Shown piece by piece: positions 1-10,440 of a stretch of DNA of 64,000 nt (position 1 is its first letter; every line of letters starts with the position of its first letter). The stretch is taken from positions 1 through 64,000 of the forward strand of contig CATNEN010000007.1 in assembly GCA_950097015.1 (NCBI GenBank), in the 5' to 3' direction. The DNA comes from Macrostomum hystrix. Its lineage: Eukaryota; Platyhelminthes; Macrostomidae. A model generated the notes under the pieces. That model ran no database searches. It saw only the letters and a program-made list of their open reading frames with translations, and was not told where the DNA came from. The position numbers were made by a program, and so were the translations under genes.

Positions 1-500
1 GACCTCGCAACTGTCGCACTGCCAGCCAGACGGGGCTTGGCGGCGGGGGGAGAATTCAATTGGAGAACGAGAGAGAGAGAGAAACAGACAGATACAGCTA
101 TTGGGAGAGAGAAAGACAAAAGCAATGGTTGCATAGAGACTCAGCTTGTTGCAGGCCATCCGAGCCACCCATTGGAGATGCAGTGAGAGACGGAGAGAGA
201 GGGAGGGAGAGAGGAGGGGGGCAGACGGTGCTGGGGACTGGCGCCGATGCAGAGTTACAAAAAAATAACAGACCCACCGATGATGGCTGCAGCCCCCCGG
301 CCTGGCTACAAAAGAACTTGTAGAGTGAAAATAAACACCAGAGTAATGTATGCATTTAAAACGTTGAGATGGTAGAAAACACACCCCTGCAGTGTGAGTA
401 GGGCAGCTCTGTCTGACTGAGACAGAAAAATACAAATAGACAGACTGATAGGGCGAAAGGGGGCGATTTTCAAGCAAAGAAATTGGTTGCGAAAACTTAA
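1..500. other. No gene seen; purine-rich low-complexity DNA
   Basis: The first 500 bases hold GA-rich low-complexity DNA (GAGAGA runs near 70-125 and 185-220). The short open frames here are compositionally biased, lack splice or start context, and match nothing I recognise. No gene is supported. Confidence 0.6.
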
Positions 501-507
501 TACATTG

Positions 508-548
508 GGTTTAGGGTTAGGGTTAGGGTTAGGGTTAGGGTTAGGGTT
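508..548 (+). repeat. Interstitial telomeric repeat (TTAGGG)n
   Basis: About six uninterrupted copies of TTAGGG, followed by degenerate GGTTTGGG-like copies to about 560. TTAGGG is the usual animal telomere unit. Unique and repetitive DNA lies on both sides, so this is an internal tract rather than a chromosome end. Confidence 0.9.
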
Positions 549-559
549 ATGGTTTGGGT

Positions 560-1260
560 TTTTGGCTGGACACGCCCCAGTGTCTTCTGTTAGATAAAAA
601 AGTCTGTCTGGTTGTGTCTTCCTTTTTTGCCTGACAGCCTGACTAGGGCAAGGTTATTCTTGTAAATGACGCAAAACTTAGCAATTTCGCGATAGAAGGG
701 CCTGCATGATGCTCCCTCACCATCAGACCTTCCTGCACCTGCAATTCTGTTTTGTCTTTTGCCTTTAAGACTCCCATTTTAGGCGCCATCTCTAATGCTA
801 CTTGTGCCCTGTCGTTCCTCATTCCTTTATGTGCTGACATTTGGTCTCCTCTATGCTAGCAAAAGCCAAGAAATATTAGAATATTCTTCCCACCCCTGTT
901 CTCTCGCCTTCATCTCTTTCTCTTTCTCCCCCATTTCTCTCCCCCTTTCCCCCTTCTTTCTCTCCCCTATTTCTACATTTTTCTCCCTTCTCTTCTCCCT
1001 CGTTCTCCCTCTTCTGTCCTTGAATGTCAGTTTCATCTCAGAATCCCGTATAAAAATGGACGGCTTTGGGAATTTATGTACGAGCTATGTTTTTGCCGAA
1101 TGACACTTCGATCCTTCTTTCCTCGCGCCCTGCAGTCAACCTGAAATAATAACAACATCTCTCTATAGCCCGCGAATTTCTTTGCCCAAATCATTCATCC
1201 CAATCGGATCCATTCGATCGACCAGTTTCTCTGCATTGCAGTTTCTGCTCCTGTTACCAG
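560..1260. other. No gene seen; pyrimidine-rich tract
   Basis: No supported gene. Positions 895-1020 are an almost pure C/T tract (CTCTTTCTCCC-like), which creates open frames on both strands by composition alone. Confidence 0.5.
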
Positions 1261-1261
1261 G

Positions 1262-1512
1262 CGTGGGTGGATGAAGGCATGGGATTTTTCCCAGGTGGCT
1301 GAAGACGAAATCCAACCGCTTTATATGGGATAAATGAGAAAACTAATTGTAAGTCAATAATCGAGAAAACTGTTTTTGTTTACGCCCAGGTGAATCTTTG
1401 GATGTCGATTGGGATTGGAAACATCCCCAAGGTCGCTAGGGTCGAGATTCGAACTTCAGACCACCCAGTAAGTCGTTCAAAGCTCTTACCAATGGGCTGA
1501 AACCTTAGCTTA
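1262..1512 (-). mobile_element. tRNA-derived SINE (family C), minus strand
   Basis: Read on the minus strand from about 1512, the sequence begins like a tRNA gene. An A-box-like stretch (CAGCCCATTGGTAAGAGC) is followed by a B box (GAAGTTCGAATCTC), then an unrelated body. The spacing fits an internal RNA polymerase III promoter. There is no credible cloverleaf, so I call it a SINE rather than a tRNA gene. Boundaries are approximate. Confidence 0.5.
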
Positions 1513-1514
1513 AA

Positions 1515-2200
1515 CAATGATTTGGTGGAAAAATAAATAAACGATTGTCAAAATTATGTTGAATAAGAACTTACCCGATGCCACTGAACTAAACAGGGCG
1601 GCACTTATGGAGAAAAAGTGTAAAATAGAATACAAGAACAGGCTCCTTCAGAATGCTTTTCTCCTCCTCATCAACTTAGGAAGTGAAGGCAAAACATTCA
1701 GCATTGCCTTTAGGGTTTAGCGTGGGAGGCGGGGGGAAACAAGACTCAGGGCAGGGCGGGCTGAGTGGATGAGGCAGAGCTTCATCAACTCAAAGTTTCT
1801 TCATCGGCGAATTCAAACAAATTTGTTGCATATTTTCCAACTTTCTGTTTTTTTGTAGAACAGCTTAACAACATGGCAGCTTTATAGAACAATGGTCTTG
1901 CCTGATTATTTGGGGTGCCGGATTGAAGTGCCTGGTGGAAAGCTGTCATTTAATGCCTCAGCGACCTACCTAGATCATTATATTCAGCCGAAGCAATCGA
2001 GCCGCCTTGGATTCGCCATCAAGCAGCGGCGCGCAGACAAGATGCTGTCACCGAGAAAAGCAGCTCAAACACGCACACCCTGCAAGCCACGGGAGATGGC
2101 GTCCAATGGCTGCCTAATTCCAAAAAGGGATTTCGACGTCTGGGCGGGGTCTAGTTCCGCTGTGAGCCCAAGCGGACTCTCTCCAGCTCCCAACCCCACA
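1515..2200. other. No gene seen between SINE and secreted-protein gene
   Basis: No coding feature is supported. The 107-codon open frame at 1892-2215 has no splice context and no recognisable similarity, and it overlaps the likely promoter of the gene starting at 2425. Confidence 0.4.
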
Positions 2201-2210
2201 AGCTCGTCAA

Positions 2211-2216
2211 TATAAG
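2211..2216 (+). promoter_or_regulatory. TATA box of the secreted polyQ protein gene
   Basis: TATAAG lies about 108 bp before a 5' splice donor (AAGGCT|GTGAGT at 2319) whose intron ends just before the start codon at 2425. The order TATA, short 5' UTR exon, intron, ATG is coherent. Confidence 0.5.
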
Positions 2217-2424
2217 ACGCGATTATCAGGCGAGAGTCCCGTTTGCTCTGACTCAGTCTTGACACTCTGCTCAGCGGTACCAAGGCTCAAAGCCCACCGA
2301 CTTCAATTTGAGAAGGCTGTGAGTGTCCTATCTGTTGTCGCTATCTGTCTGTGAAGTTTCAAGCATGCTCAGGCACTCACAGATTTCAATGCTAAATAAA
2401 TTGCAACCCTCCTTACAGACAGCC

Positions 2425-2748
2425 ATGGACAAGCTCGTGCTCCTCCTACTCGCTGCCCTGCTGCTAGCTGCCGCCCCCGCAACTGCCGCCCCCACCGCCA
2501 ATCGGCCGACACCCGCCGAAGCCCATCCGTCCAGTGGGCAACAAAAGCAGCAGCAGCAGCAGCAGCAGCGGCAACTCCTCTCAGAGCTGCAGTTTGAGCA
2601 GCTTTGGTCTGAGTTCCTCCACAGTATGGAGCAGCCCGCAGCTCCGGCGAGGCCGGATCAGCAGCAGCAGACTGAGCTAGATGCCCAGTTCGTCACCGAC
2701 CTGCTGCTGTCATCGCCCCGCTACCGAGCCGAGCTCCTTGGACACTGA
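2425..2748 (+). CDS. Small secreted Gln-rich protein, function unknown
   Basis: I predict a 107-residue protein starting at ATG 2425. A hydrophobic leader (residues about 4-22, ending in Ala-rich sequence) is a clear signal peptide, so the product is probably secreted. The mature part has a polyQ run (about residues 40-47), an amphipathic stretch (LSELQFEQLWSEFLHSMEQ) and a second Gln run. It has no cysteines and no clear dibasic sites, so it does not look like a typical neuropeptide precursor. A 5' UTR intron is likely: donor at 2319, acceptor CCTTACAG at 2411-2418, seven bases before the ATG. The longer upstream frame from 2323 falls inside that intron. AATAAA follows 20 bp after the stop. 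I do not recognise the family. Confidence 0.7.
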   Translation: MDKLVLLLLAALLLAAAPATAAPTANRPTPAEAHPSSGQQKQQQQQQQRQLLSELQFEQLWSEFLHSMEQPAAPARPDQQQQTELDAQFVTDLLLSSPRYRAELLGH

Positions 2749-2767
2749 GCTCGCTCTTGTGTACTAA

Positions 2768-2773
2768 AATAAA
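2768..2773 (+). terminator. Polyadenylation signal AATAAA
   Basis: AATAAA lies 20 bp after the stop of the secreted polyQ protein. A second copy is at 2825-2830. Confidence 0.6.
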
Positions 2774-3049
2774 CCCACATCCCGATGGCTCTCCTGACGG
2801 AACTGAATTTTCATGCGAATTCAAAATAAACTGTCGGTTCGTGGAACAAGCTTAAAGCCACGATACATTCCCGCCTCTCGCTACTGACGATGGCCGGCTT
2901 AAATAGTCAAGCTTGCGCATGAATAGTTTAAATATCAGTGCGTATTTATTTAAGTACAATTCAGTGTTTCAATGGAAGTTTCAGAACTATCAGCTTGGCT
3001 TGATACCCGGATGTGAAACTGGTGTAATTTAAGCTTCATCTGACTCAGG

Positions 3050-3416
3050 CGGTGTGTGCCAGAGCGGTTAATGCGTGTGCCTCTCGCACCAAGGTCCCTG
3101 AGCTCGATTCCGTGGCGAGGCCACATTAAATTGGAGTGCAGCCGCGGAGTGAAGGCTTGGGGTCTTGTCATGCAATTTATGCCATTGAGGGCCAACCTCC
3201 AAGGCACAGTGAAGTGTACACTGCCTGACGATGAGAAAGTCAGGGCAGATGTACACACCTGTGTAAGCGTGTACCTGCGTACAGTATCTGTGTGCGTGTG
3301 TGTTCTGGAGTCAGCGAAATGGGGCAGAATTGCCTCCTCGCTGACTGCGGGCCTAGTGTCACTAAATGATGTGCCATTACCCGCAGGCCTCCTACAATTA
3401 TTATTATTATTATTAT
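3050..3416 (+). mobile_element. tRNA-derived SINE (family A), plus strand
   Basis: It starts with an A-box-like TGCCAGAGCGGTTAATG and a B-box-like GAGCTCGATTCC about 45 bp later. A family-specific body follows, and the element ends in an ATT repeat tail (3397-3415). The same body recurs at about 48852-49126, 49170-49440 and 54720-54955, which identifies a dispersed family. Open frames inside it are incidental. Confidence 0.75.
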
Positions 3417-3419
3417 AAT

Positions 3420-3870
3420 CAACAGATAACACATAGCTTTAACAGATAACCAGCTGAAACTTCTAACTTGTGACACTACAGTGCGCACAAGTGTTGGCCC
3501 TTTGTCGATCTTGATAAGAGCGAATGCGCAAACTTGTGATTTCTGTAGAAGTTTAGTAAAAACTTTTCATCCTTAATGGTATCGCTGGTACTTGTATAAT
3601 TGTGTACACGCATAAACGGATGTAGTGAACAAGTTTGTAACACCGAGTATCGAGAAAATCAACGCTATATAATTATACATTGTGCAGATAGTAATCTATA
3701 GATTTTAAGTCGTTAAAAAATATTTTTGTTGACAACTCCTGAACAGAAAATTGTTGAAAGAGAGGTCCATGTGGTTTGGTTTCTGACAAGCTAAAAATCT
3801 ACAAGGAATTGGTGATGCAACACTGTGGCTTGCTGTCTAGCTAATGGGTGCAAAAGTTAGTCCCACAGTT
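3420..3870. other. No gene seen; AT-rich spacer downstream of TL1
   Basis: AT-rich intergenic sequence between the SINE and the TL1 stop codon. No open frame, RNA gene or repeat is supported. Confidence 0.5.
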
Positions 3871-3875
3871 GAGAT

Positions 3876-5098
3876 TCACAGGTCGATGCGGGCCACCTGA
3901 AGAAAGCTGAGGTCCTGCCTAGCCGAGTAGATCACAAATCGGTCCTGGCCGGGCACTGAAACATCGCTGCGCAGTGTCACGCTGATCTGGCTGCCGGCAT
4001 CCAGTGTGACCATGCCAACTGTCAGGCAGGTCAGCGGCCGCACTGTGCTCAGAACCCGGCCGGTGAACTTGGCCGAGCCGTCGACCTGTACGGTGCACTC
4101 GATACTCCGAGGCACGCTGACGTTGTGCATCCGGACCACCAGCTGGGCGGCCACATAGTACATGCCCGCCTGCAGCACCCGCACCGAGGTGTCGTCGGGC
4201 GTCACGGCGAAGGCGTCCTCTTGGTAGGCGTGCTTCGGCACCCAGGGCCGCACTGGGATGTCGTTTTTGTGCTCTGTAATAATGATAATAATAAATTATT
4301 ACACCTGCCACAATCGGGCCAGATGTGCTGCCGACTGAAGGCTGCGTACAGCTGTTCACGCAGGACGCCACACCCACCCTCCATCACCCCAGCTGATGCT
4401 GGTTCCCATTTAACAGCTGGGTGAACTGAAGCAAATCAGAGTTTGAGTGTCTTGCTAAAGGACGCAAATTGTTCCAGTGGAGTGGGGAATCGAACTCCCG
4501 ACCTTCAAGTCGTGAGTCCAACAGTCTAAACGCTAGGCTAAAATCCCCCTTGGGAAATTAATAAAAGGCAATTTCAGCACAAAAGTACATGCTTAATGAT
4601 CAGAGCAGTTTTCGATGGCGCTAAATTAATTACCTCTGCTCACGATGGCTCCCTGTCTCACTGTGCAGAAGAGACCTGGAAGTTGCCACCACACGCTGGC
4701 AACCTTTCTGAGCTCAGTCTCAGGGAGATCTGAAAATCAGATTTTTGAATCACTACAGATTGAGTCTAAATTATTGTAGGATTCCACACAGTTTTTGAGT
4801 ACTCCCATCTCAATCGCTCACCATTCGAGTCTCATCGGCGAGATGCTCGGATGAGTTCAACCAGCTGCTATTCAGCTTCGGATCGAATCGCTTCAGCCCG
4901 ACTGTTGTGCTGAAGGTGAGAACGCCGAGGACGCAGGCGGCCACCCGCTGCCGCAGCCAGAACTAGCCGGGAGTGCCTTCTCGCCTTGGACATGCGGACT
5001 TGACGACTGACTGTTGGCTTGGATGCAGCTGCTGGAGGCTCAACAGACTGAGCTTCCACTTGGAGCAGATGAGCATCGGGACTCGCCTCTTGAGACAT
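3876..5098 (-). CDS. TL1: TNF-like ligand paralogue, frame-broken
   Basis: Three exons on the minus strand. Exon 1 (about 5098 to 4822) begins MSQE, like TL4, and codes a cytoplasmic tail and transmembrane helix. Within the helix the frame must slip by one base near 4950 to stay hydrophobic (VAACVLGVLTFSTTVG). Exon 2 (about 4719-4624) is the cysteine cassette. Its start reads ISLRLSSERLPACGGN in one frame and its end reads LFCTVRQGAIVSR in another, with a TGA in the first frame, so a second one-base slip is needed. Exon 3 (4273-3876) is intact and codes the jelly roll: HKNDIPVRPW entry, central AGMYYV strand, C-terminal SFLQVARIDL. Exon 3 starts in phase 1, as in TL2. It is either a decaying copy or an intact gene with assembly indels. 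TNF ligands are trimeric extracellular cytokines; here that role is inference. Confidence 0.65.
4276..4552 (-). mobile_element. tRNA-derived SINE (family B) in TL1 intron 2
   Basis: On the minus strand it opens with a tRNA-like head: an A-box-like TAGCCTAGCGTTTAGA and a B box GGGAGTTCGATTCCCC. It ends in a TTA-type tail whose last bases (ATTATTACAG) form the splice acceptor of TL1 exon 3. A second copy sits at 33085-33375 and a fragment at about 47275-47395. Confidence 0.7.
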
Positions 5099-5183
5099 GT
5101 TTGGTTGAGTTCAGTAGACTTGTTTCAATCGTTGATTTGCTTCTAGAATGGAAGCTTTTGTTAGCAAAATGAAGTCCCTGGCT

Positions 5184-5190
5184 TATTATA
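5184..5190 (-). promoter_or_regulatory. TATA box of TL1
   Basis: The minus strand reads TATAATA within CTTTATAATAAGCC, about 86-92 bp before the TL1 start codon at 5098. TL2 and TL4 have TATA-type elements at nearly the same distance. Confidence 0.5.
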
Positions 5191-5714
5191 AAGCCTGGGC
5201 AACCCTTGGCCCGCGTTCCCTTGGCCATCATTCTAGCTAAAAATAGCAATTCTGAAGTGCTCCTTAGGCCTGCCGCCGACTGGTGTCGTTGCGATGAAAT
5301 CTCTGCAGCAGTTAAAATTAGAAGCTCATTGTGCCAGTTAGTGGCAGAGAATTGTGACGCCTCATTATTTTGTTGCTTTTGGCACAGCTTTCGCCGTTTA
5401 ATTTTGCAACCCTCGAGATTAAATTTAGGTCCAGTCGGCGGTTTTCGAATAAACGAAAATAAAACATCACAATAATTAATTATATTTAAACAAAGTTTAT
5501 TTTTGACAGTTTTAGCATTCTAAAAAAATTATAACCGACCTGATAATCTTTTTATTTCTCAGGTTAATCAATCAATTTATAACTGATGTAATTGATCTAA
5601 AAGATAATTTATAAATTGATCTCGTATCTGAAAATCGATGTGTTGATCGATTTTATTTTTATGAATTGACGATTTGATAATCAATGAATTGACTTATCTG
5701 ATAAAAATGATCTC

Positions 5715-7940
5715 TCTTATAATCTGTGGATTAATCTCTCTGATCATCTGTGGATTGAATTCTCTGATCATCTGTGGATTAATCTCTCTGATCATCTGTG
5801 GATTAATCTCGCTGATCATCTGTGGATTGAATTCTCTGATCATCTGTGGATTGAATTCTCTGATCATCTGTGGATTGAATTCTCTGATCATCTGTGGATT
5901 GAATTCTCTGATCATCTGTGGATTGAATTCTCTGATCATCTGTGGATTGAATTCTCTGATCATCTGTGGATTAATCTCTCTGATCATCTGTGGATTAATC
6001 TCGCTGATCATCTGTGGATTGAATTCTCTGATCATCTGTGGATTGAATTATCTGATCATCTGTGGATTGATCTCTCTGATCATCTGTGGATTAATCTCTC
6101 AAATCATCTGTGGATTGAATTCTCTGATCATCTGTGCATTAATCTCTCTAATCATCTGTGGATTAATCTCGCTGATCATCTGTGGATTGAATTCTCTGAT
6201 CATTTGTGGATTAATCTCGCTAATCATCTGTGGATTGAATTTACTGATCATCTGTGGATTAATCTCTCAGATCATCTGTGGATTGAATTCTCTGATCATC
6301 TGTGGATTGAATTCACTGATCATCTGTGGATTGAATTATCTGATCATCTGTGGATTGAATTCACTGATCATCTGTGGATTGAATTATCTGATCATCTGTG
6401 GATTGAATTCACTGATCATCTGTGGATTGAATTATCTGATCATCTGTGGATTGAATTATCTGATCATCTGTGGATTGAATTCTCTGATCATCTGTGGATT
6501 AATCTCTCTGATCATCTGTGGATTAATCTCGCTGATCATCTGTGGATTAATCTCTCAAATCATCTGTGGATTGAATTCTCTGATCATCTGTGGATTGAAT
6601 TCACTGATCATCTGTGGATTGAATTATCTGATCATCTGTGGATTGAATTCACTGATCATCTGTGGATTGATTTATCTGATCATCTGTGGATTGAATTCTC
6701 TGATCATCTGTGGATTAATCTCTCTGATCATCTGTGGATTGAATTATCTGATCATCTGTGGATTGAATTCACTGATCATCTGTGGATTGAATTATCTGAT
6801 CATCTGTGGATTGAATTATCTGATCATCTGTGGATTGAATTATCTGATCATCTGTGGATTGATCTCTCTGATCATCTGTGGATTAATCTCTCAAATCATC
6901 TGTGGATTGAATTCTCTGATCATCTGTGGATTAATCTCGCTGATCATCTGTGGATTAATCTCTCAAATCATCTGTGGATTGAATTCTCTGATCATCTGTG
7001 GATTAATCTCGCTGATCATCTGTGGATTAATCTCTCAAATCATCTGTGGATTGAATTCACTGATCATCTGTGGATTGAATTATCTGATCATCTGTGGATT
7101 GAATTCACTGATCATCTGTGGATTGATCTCTCAAATCATCTGTGGATTGAATTCTCTGATCATCTGTGGATTAATCTCTCTGATCATCTGTGGATTGAAT
7201 TATCTGATCATCTGTGGATTGAATTCACTGATCATCTGTGGATTAATCTCTCTGATCATCTGTGGATTGAATTATCTGATCATCTGTGGATTGAATTCAC
7301 TGATCATCTGTGGATTGAATTATCTGATCATCTGTGGATTGAATTATCTGATCATCTGTGGATTGATCTCTCTGATCATCTGTGGATTAATCTCTCAAAT
7401 CATCTGTGGATTGAATTCTCTGATCATCTGTGGATTAATCTCTCTGATCATCTGTGGATTAATCTCGCTGATCATCTGTGGATTAATCTCGCTGATCATC
7501 TGTGGATTGAATTCTCTGATCATCTGTGGATTAATCTCTCTGATCATCTGTGGATTAATCTCTCTGATCATCTGTGGATTGAATTCTCTGATCATCTGTG
7601 GATTAATCTCTCTGATCATCTGTGGATTAATCTCTCTGATCATCTGTGGATTAATCTCTCTAATCATCTGTGCATTAATCTCTCTGATCATCTGTGCATT
7701 AATCTCTCTAATCATCTGTGCATTAATCTCTCTGATCATCTGTGGATTGATCTCTCTGATCATCTGTGGATTAATCTCGCTGATCATCTGTGGATTGAAT
7801 TCTCTGATCATCTGTGGATTAATCTCTCTGATCATCTGTGGATTAATCTCTCTGATCATCTGTGGATTGATCTCTCTGATCATCTGTGGATTGATCTCTC
7901 TGATCATCTGTGGATTGATCTCTCTGATCATCTGTGGAAT
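5715..7940. repeat. 24-bp satellite array, about 93 copies
   Basis: Tandem units of 24 bp built on TGATCATCTGTGGATT followed by AATCTCTC or GAATTCTC. There are a few recurring variants (GAATTATC, AATTCAC, AATCTCGC, CAAATC, GCATT). Because 24 is a multiple of three and the unit lacks stops in several frames, the array shows very long false open frames on both strands (for example 5674-7953). These have no start context, composition or splicing typical of genes and are not annotated as coding. Confidence 0.95.
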
Positions 7941-8196
7941 AATGTACCCCTGAATCGAAGGACTTTAAAATGCGATCGCCTGTCAACAATTGAGAACTTT
8001 GACTAAAAAAACTGATAAAAGAGTTGCGACTTTTGAAGAAATCAGACTTGGGTGGCAACAAAGTTTATAAAACTGCTAAACTATGGTTGATGAGTCAGTC
8101 AGGTCAGGTGACACAGAAGCATGTGCTATGACTTTAGAAAAATGCGAACAAGGATACAGAGCTAGAAATCTAAATCAAATGCAGCACGCGGCACAC

Positions 8197-8925
8197 TGCG
8201 TGAGTGTCAGAGTGTCAGAGGTGTCAGAGTTTCAGAGTGTCAGAGTGTCAGAGTGTCAGAGTGTCAGAGTGTCAGAGTGTCAGAGTGTCAGAGTGTCAGA
8301 GTGTCAGAGTGTCAGAGTGTCAGAGTGTCAGAGTGTCAGAGTGTCAGAGTGTCAGAGTGTCAGAGTGTCAGAGTGTCAGAGTGTCAGAGTGTCAGAGTGT
8401 CAGAGTGTCAGAGTGTCAGAGTGTCAGAGTGTCAGAGTGTCAGAGTGTCAGAGTGTCAGAGTGTCAGAGTGTCAGAGTGTCAGAGTATCAAAGTGTTAGA
8501 GTGTCAGAGTGTCAGAGTGTCAGAGTGTCAGAGTGTCAGAGTGTCAGAGTGTCAGAGTGTCAGAGTATCAAAGTGTCAGAGTGTCAGAGTGTCAGAGTGT
8601 CAGAGTGTCAGAGTATCAAAGTGTCAGAGTGTCAGAGTATCAAAGTGTCAGGGTGTCAGAGTGTCAGAGTGTCAGAGTGTCAGAGTGTCAGAGTGTTGGA
8701 GTGTCAGAGTGTCAGAGTGTCAGAGTGTCAAAGTGTCAGAGTGTCAGGGTGTCAGAGTGTCAGAGTGTCAGAGTGTCAAAGTGTCAGAGGTGTCAGAGTG
8801 TCAGAGTGTCAGAGTGTTGGAGTGTCAGAGTGTCAGAGTGTCAGAGTGTCAAAGTGTCAGAGTGTCAGAGTGTCAGAGTGTCAGAGTGTCAGAGTGTCAG
8901 AGTGTCAGAGTGTCAGTGCAGTTTC
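8197..8925. repeat. 8-bp microsatellite array (CAGAGTGT)n
   Basis: Roughly 90 copies of CAGAGTGT with sporadic substitutions (CAAAGTGT, CAGGGTGT, TTGGAGTGT). All three forward frames stay open because the 8-bp unit has no stop, so the overlapping open frames are artefacts. Confidence 0.95.
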
Positions 8926-8989
8926 ATCATGTCAGTGGTAAGTAGCCAAGTCCTAAATATCCTGAATCAAGTTGTAATGTTTGGCTGAG

Positions 8990-9390
8990 TAATTTGACTG
9001 GCAATTTCCGGTTTGATTTAGCAAGATTTCAGAAGTGCAAGTGTTCAGGAAGTGAATCGGAATGTTTAACAAGATCTCAGTCGATTGAATCCTTCCTAGA
9101 AGCTTCATCTTTTACTTGCTTGCACTTGCAATTGCAAAATCGTTTATTTGTCATCGTCTGTTACAGATGACGTGCATTGATAAGTGTCCAGCAATTACAT
9201 GCGAAACATGGACTTGTCAAGCTAAGCCAGGTTAAAAGTGTAACGAGTGACGGAGTGGGGTTGTAACCTGTACGATGTATGCAATAATAAATAAATGTAC
9301 ATAGACGTACACTTTAATTTCGGGTCTTGAAGTTAAAATTAATCTAAAAACACCCTCACTCAACGACACAAACTTTTAGAAGTAAAAGGG
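8990..9390. other. No gene seen between two arrays
   Basis: About 400 bp of non-repetitive AT-rich DNA. No open frame of note, tRNA-like box or repeat family was recognised. Confidence 0.5.
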
Positions 9391-9391
9391 A

Positions 9392-10010
9392 GCAAATTGT
9401 CCCCAGTCCGATTGTCCCCAGTCAAATTGTCCCCAGTCCGATTGTCCCCAGTCCGACTGTCCCCAGTCCGATTGTCCCCAGTCAAATTGTCCCTAGTCTA
9501 ATTGTCCCCAGTCAAATTGTCCCCAGTCCAATTGTCCCCAGTCAAATTGTCCCCAGTCAAATTGTCCCCAGTCAAATTGTCCCTAGTCTAATTGTCCCCA
9601 GTCAAATTGTCCCTAGTCTAATTGTCCCCAGTCAAATTGTCCCCAGTCCAATTGTCCCCAGTCAAATTGTCCCCAGTCAAATTGTCCCCAGTCAAATTGT
9701 CCCTAGTCTAATTGTCCCCAGTCAAATTGTCCCCAGTCCAATTGTCCCCAGTCAAATTGTCCCCAGTCAAATTGTCCCCAGTCAAATTGTCCCCAGTCAA
9801 ATTGTCCCCAGTCAAATTTTCCCTAGTCCAATTGTCCCCAGTCCAATTGTCCCCAGTCCAATTGTCCCCAGTCCGATTGTCCCCAGTCCGATTGTCCCCA
9901 GTCAAATTTTCCCTAGTCCAATTGTCCCCCAGTCAAATTGTCCCTAGTCCAATTGTCCCCAGTCAAATTGTCCCCAGTCAAATTGTTCCCAGTCCAATTG
10001 TCCCCAGTGA
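9392..10010. repeat. 15-bp satellite (ATTGTCCCCAGTCAA)n
   Basis: About 41 tandem copies of a 15-bp unit with variants at the last three bases (TCAA, TCCG, TCCA, TCTA) and CCCTAG in place of CCCCAG. A block of several units (about 9480-9600) recurs once or twice, which suggests segmental expansion within the array. Confidence 0.95.
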
Positions 10011-10019
10011 GTTAAATAA

Positions 10020-10430
10020 TTAAAACCACAATGATTCACTGTTTGCGCAGTTGAAAAGCTACAAATTAATTTTCTAAAACAAAATTTCTCCTGTATTTTT
10101 GTCACTTTTTTATTTCATACAAAATGTACTTTTATTGGGTAAATATAGTTTGTGATTAGAACTTGTGACACTTCATTGTTATAAAAACGTGTTAAACAGC
10201 AAAAAGAATATTTTACTCGAAGTACCTGAAGTTTTTTACTGAACAAAATTGTTTAAGAATTTAACTGTCCTGATTTTTTTCTGAGAAGCAGATAGCAATA
10301 ATAACTCTGAAAGTAAATTGTACAGTAACTCAAGAATGGGATGCTCATTCTCTATAGTGAAAGTCACAGCCATAACCTGGGCCTAAGAACATTGTCAACA
10401 CCGAGGCCCAGATTTAGTTTATTCAGGAAT
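10020..10430. other. No gene seen; spacer downstream of TL2
   Basis: AT-rich DNA between the 15-bp array and the TL2 stop codon at 10441. It may contain the TL2 3' UTR. No open frame or structured RNA is supported. Confidence 0.4.
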
Positions 10431-10440
10431 CAAAGCATTG

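Noticed and set aside
3050-3120. tRNA gene
   Set aside because: The A and B boxes are tRNA-like, but the body repeats elsewhere with an ATT tail, so it is a SINE head.
5674-8006. 759- and 600-codon open frames in the 24-bp satellite
   Set aside because: The period is a multiple of three and the unit lacks stops, so several frames on both strands stay open. There is no signal, domain, splice site or codon pattern of a gene.
8197-10010. Possible CRISPR-like arrays
   Set aside because: Units are directly adjacent with no unique spacers, and the genome is eukaryotic.
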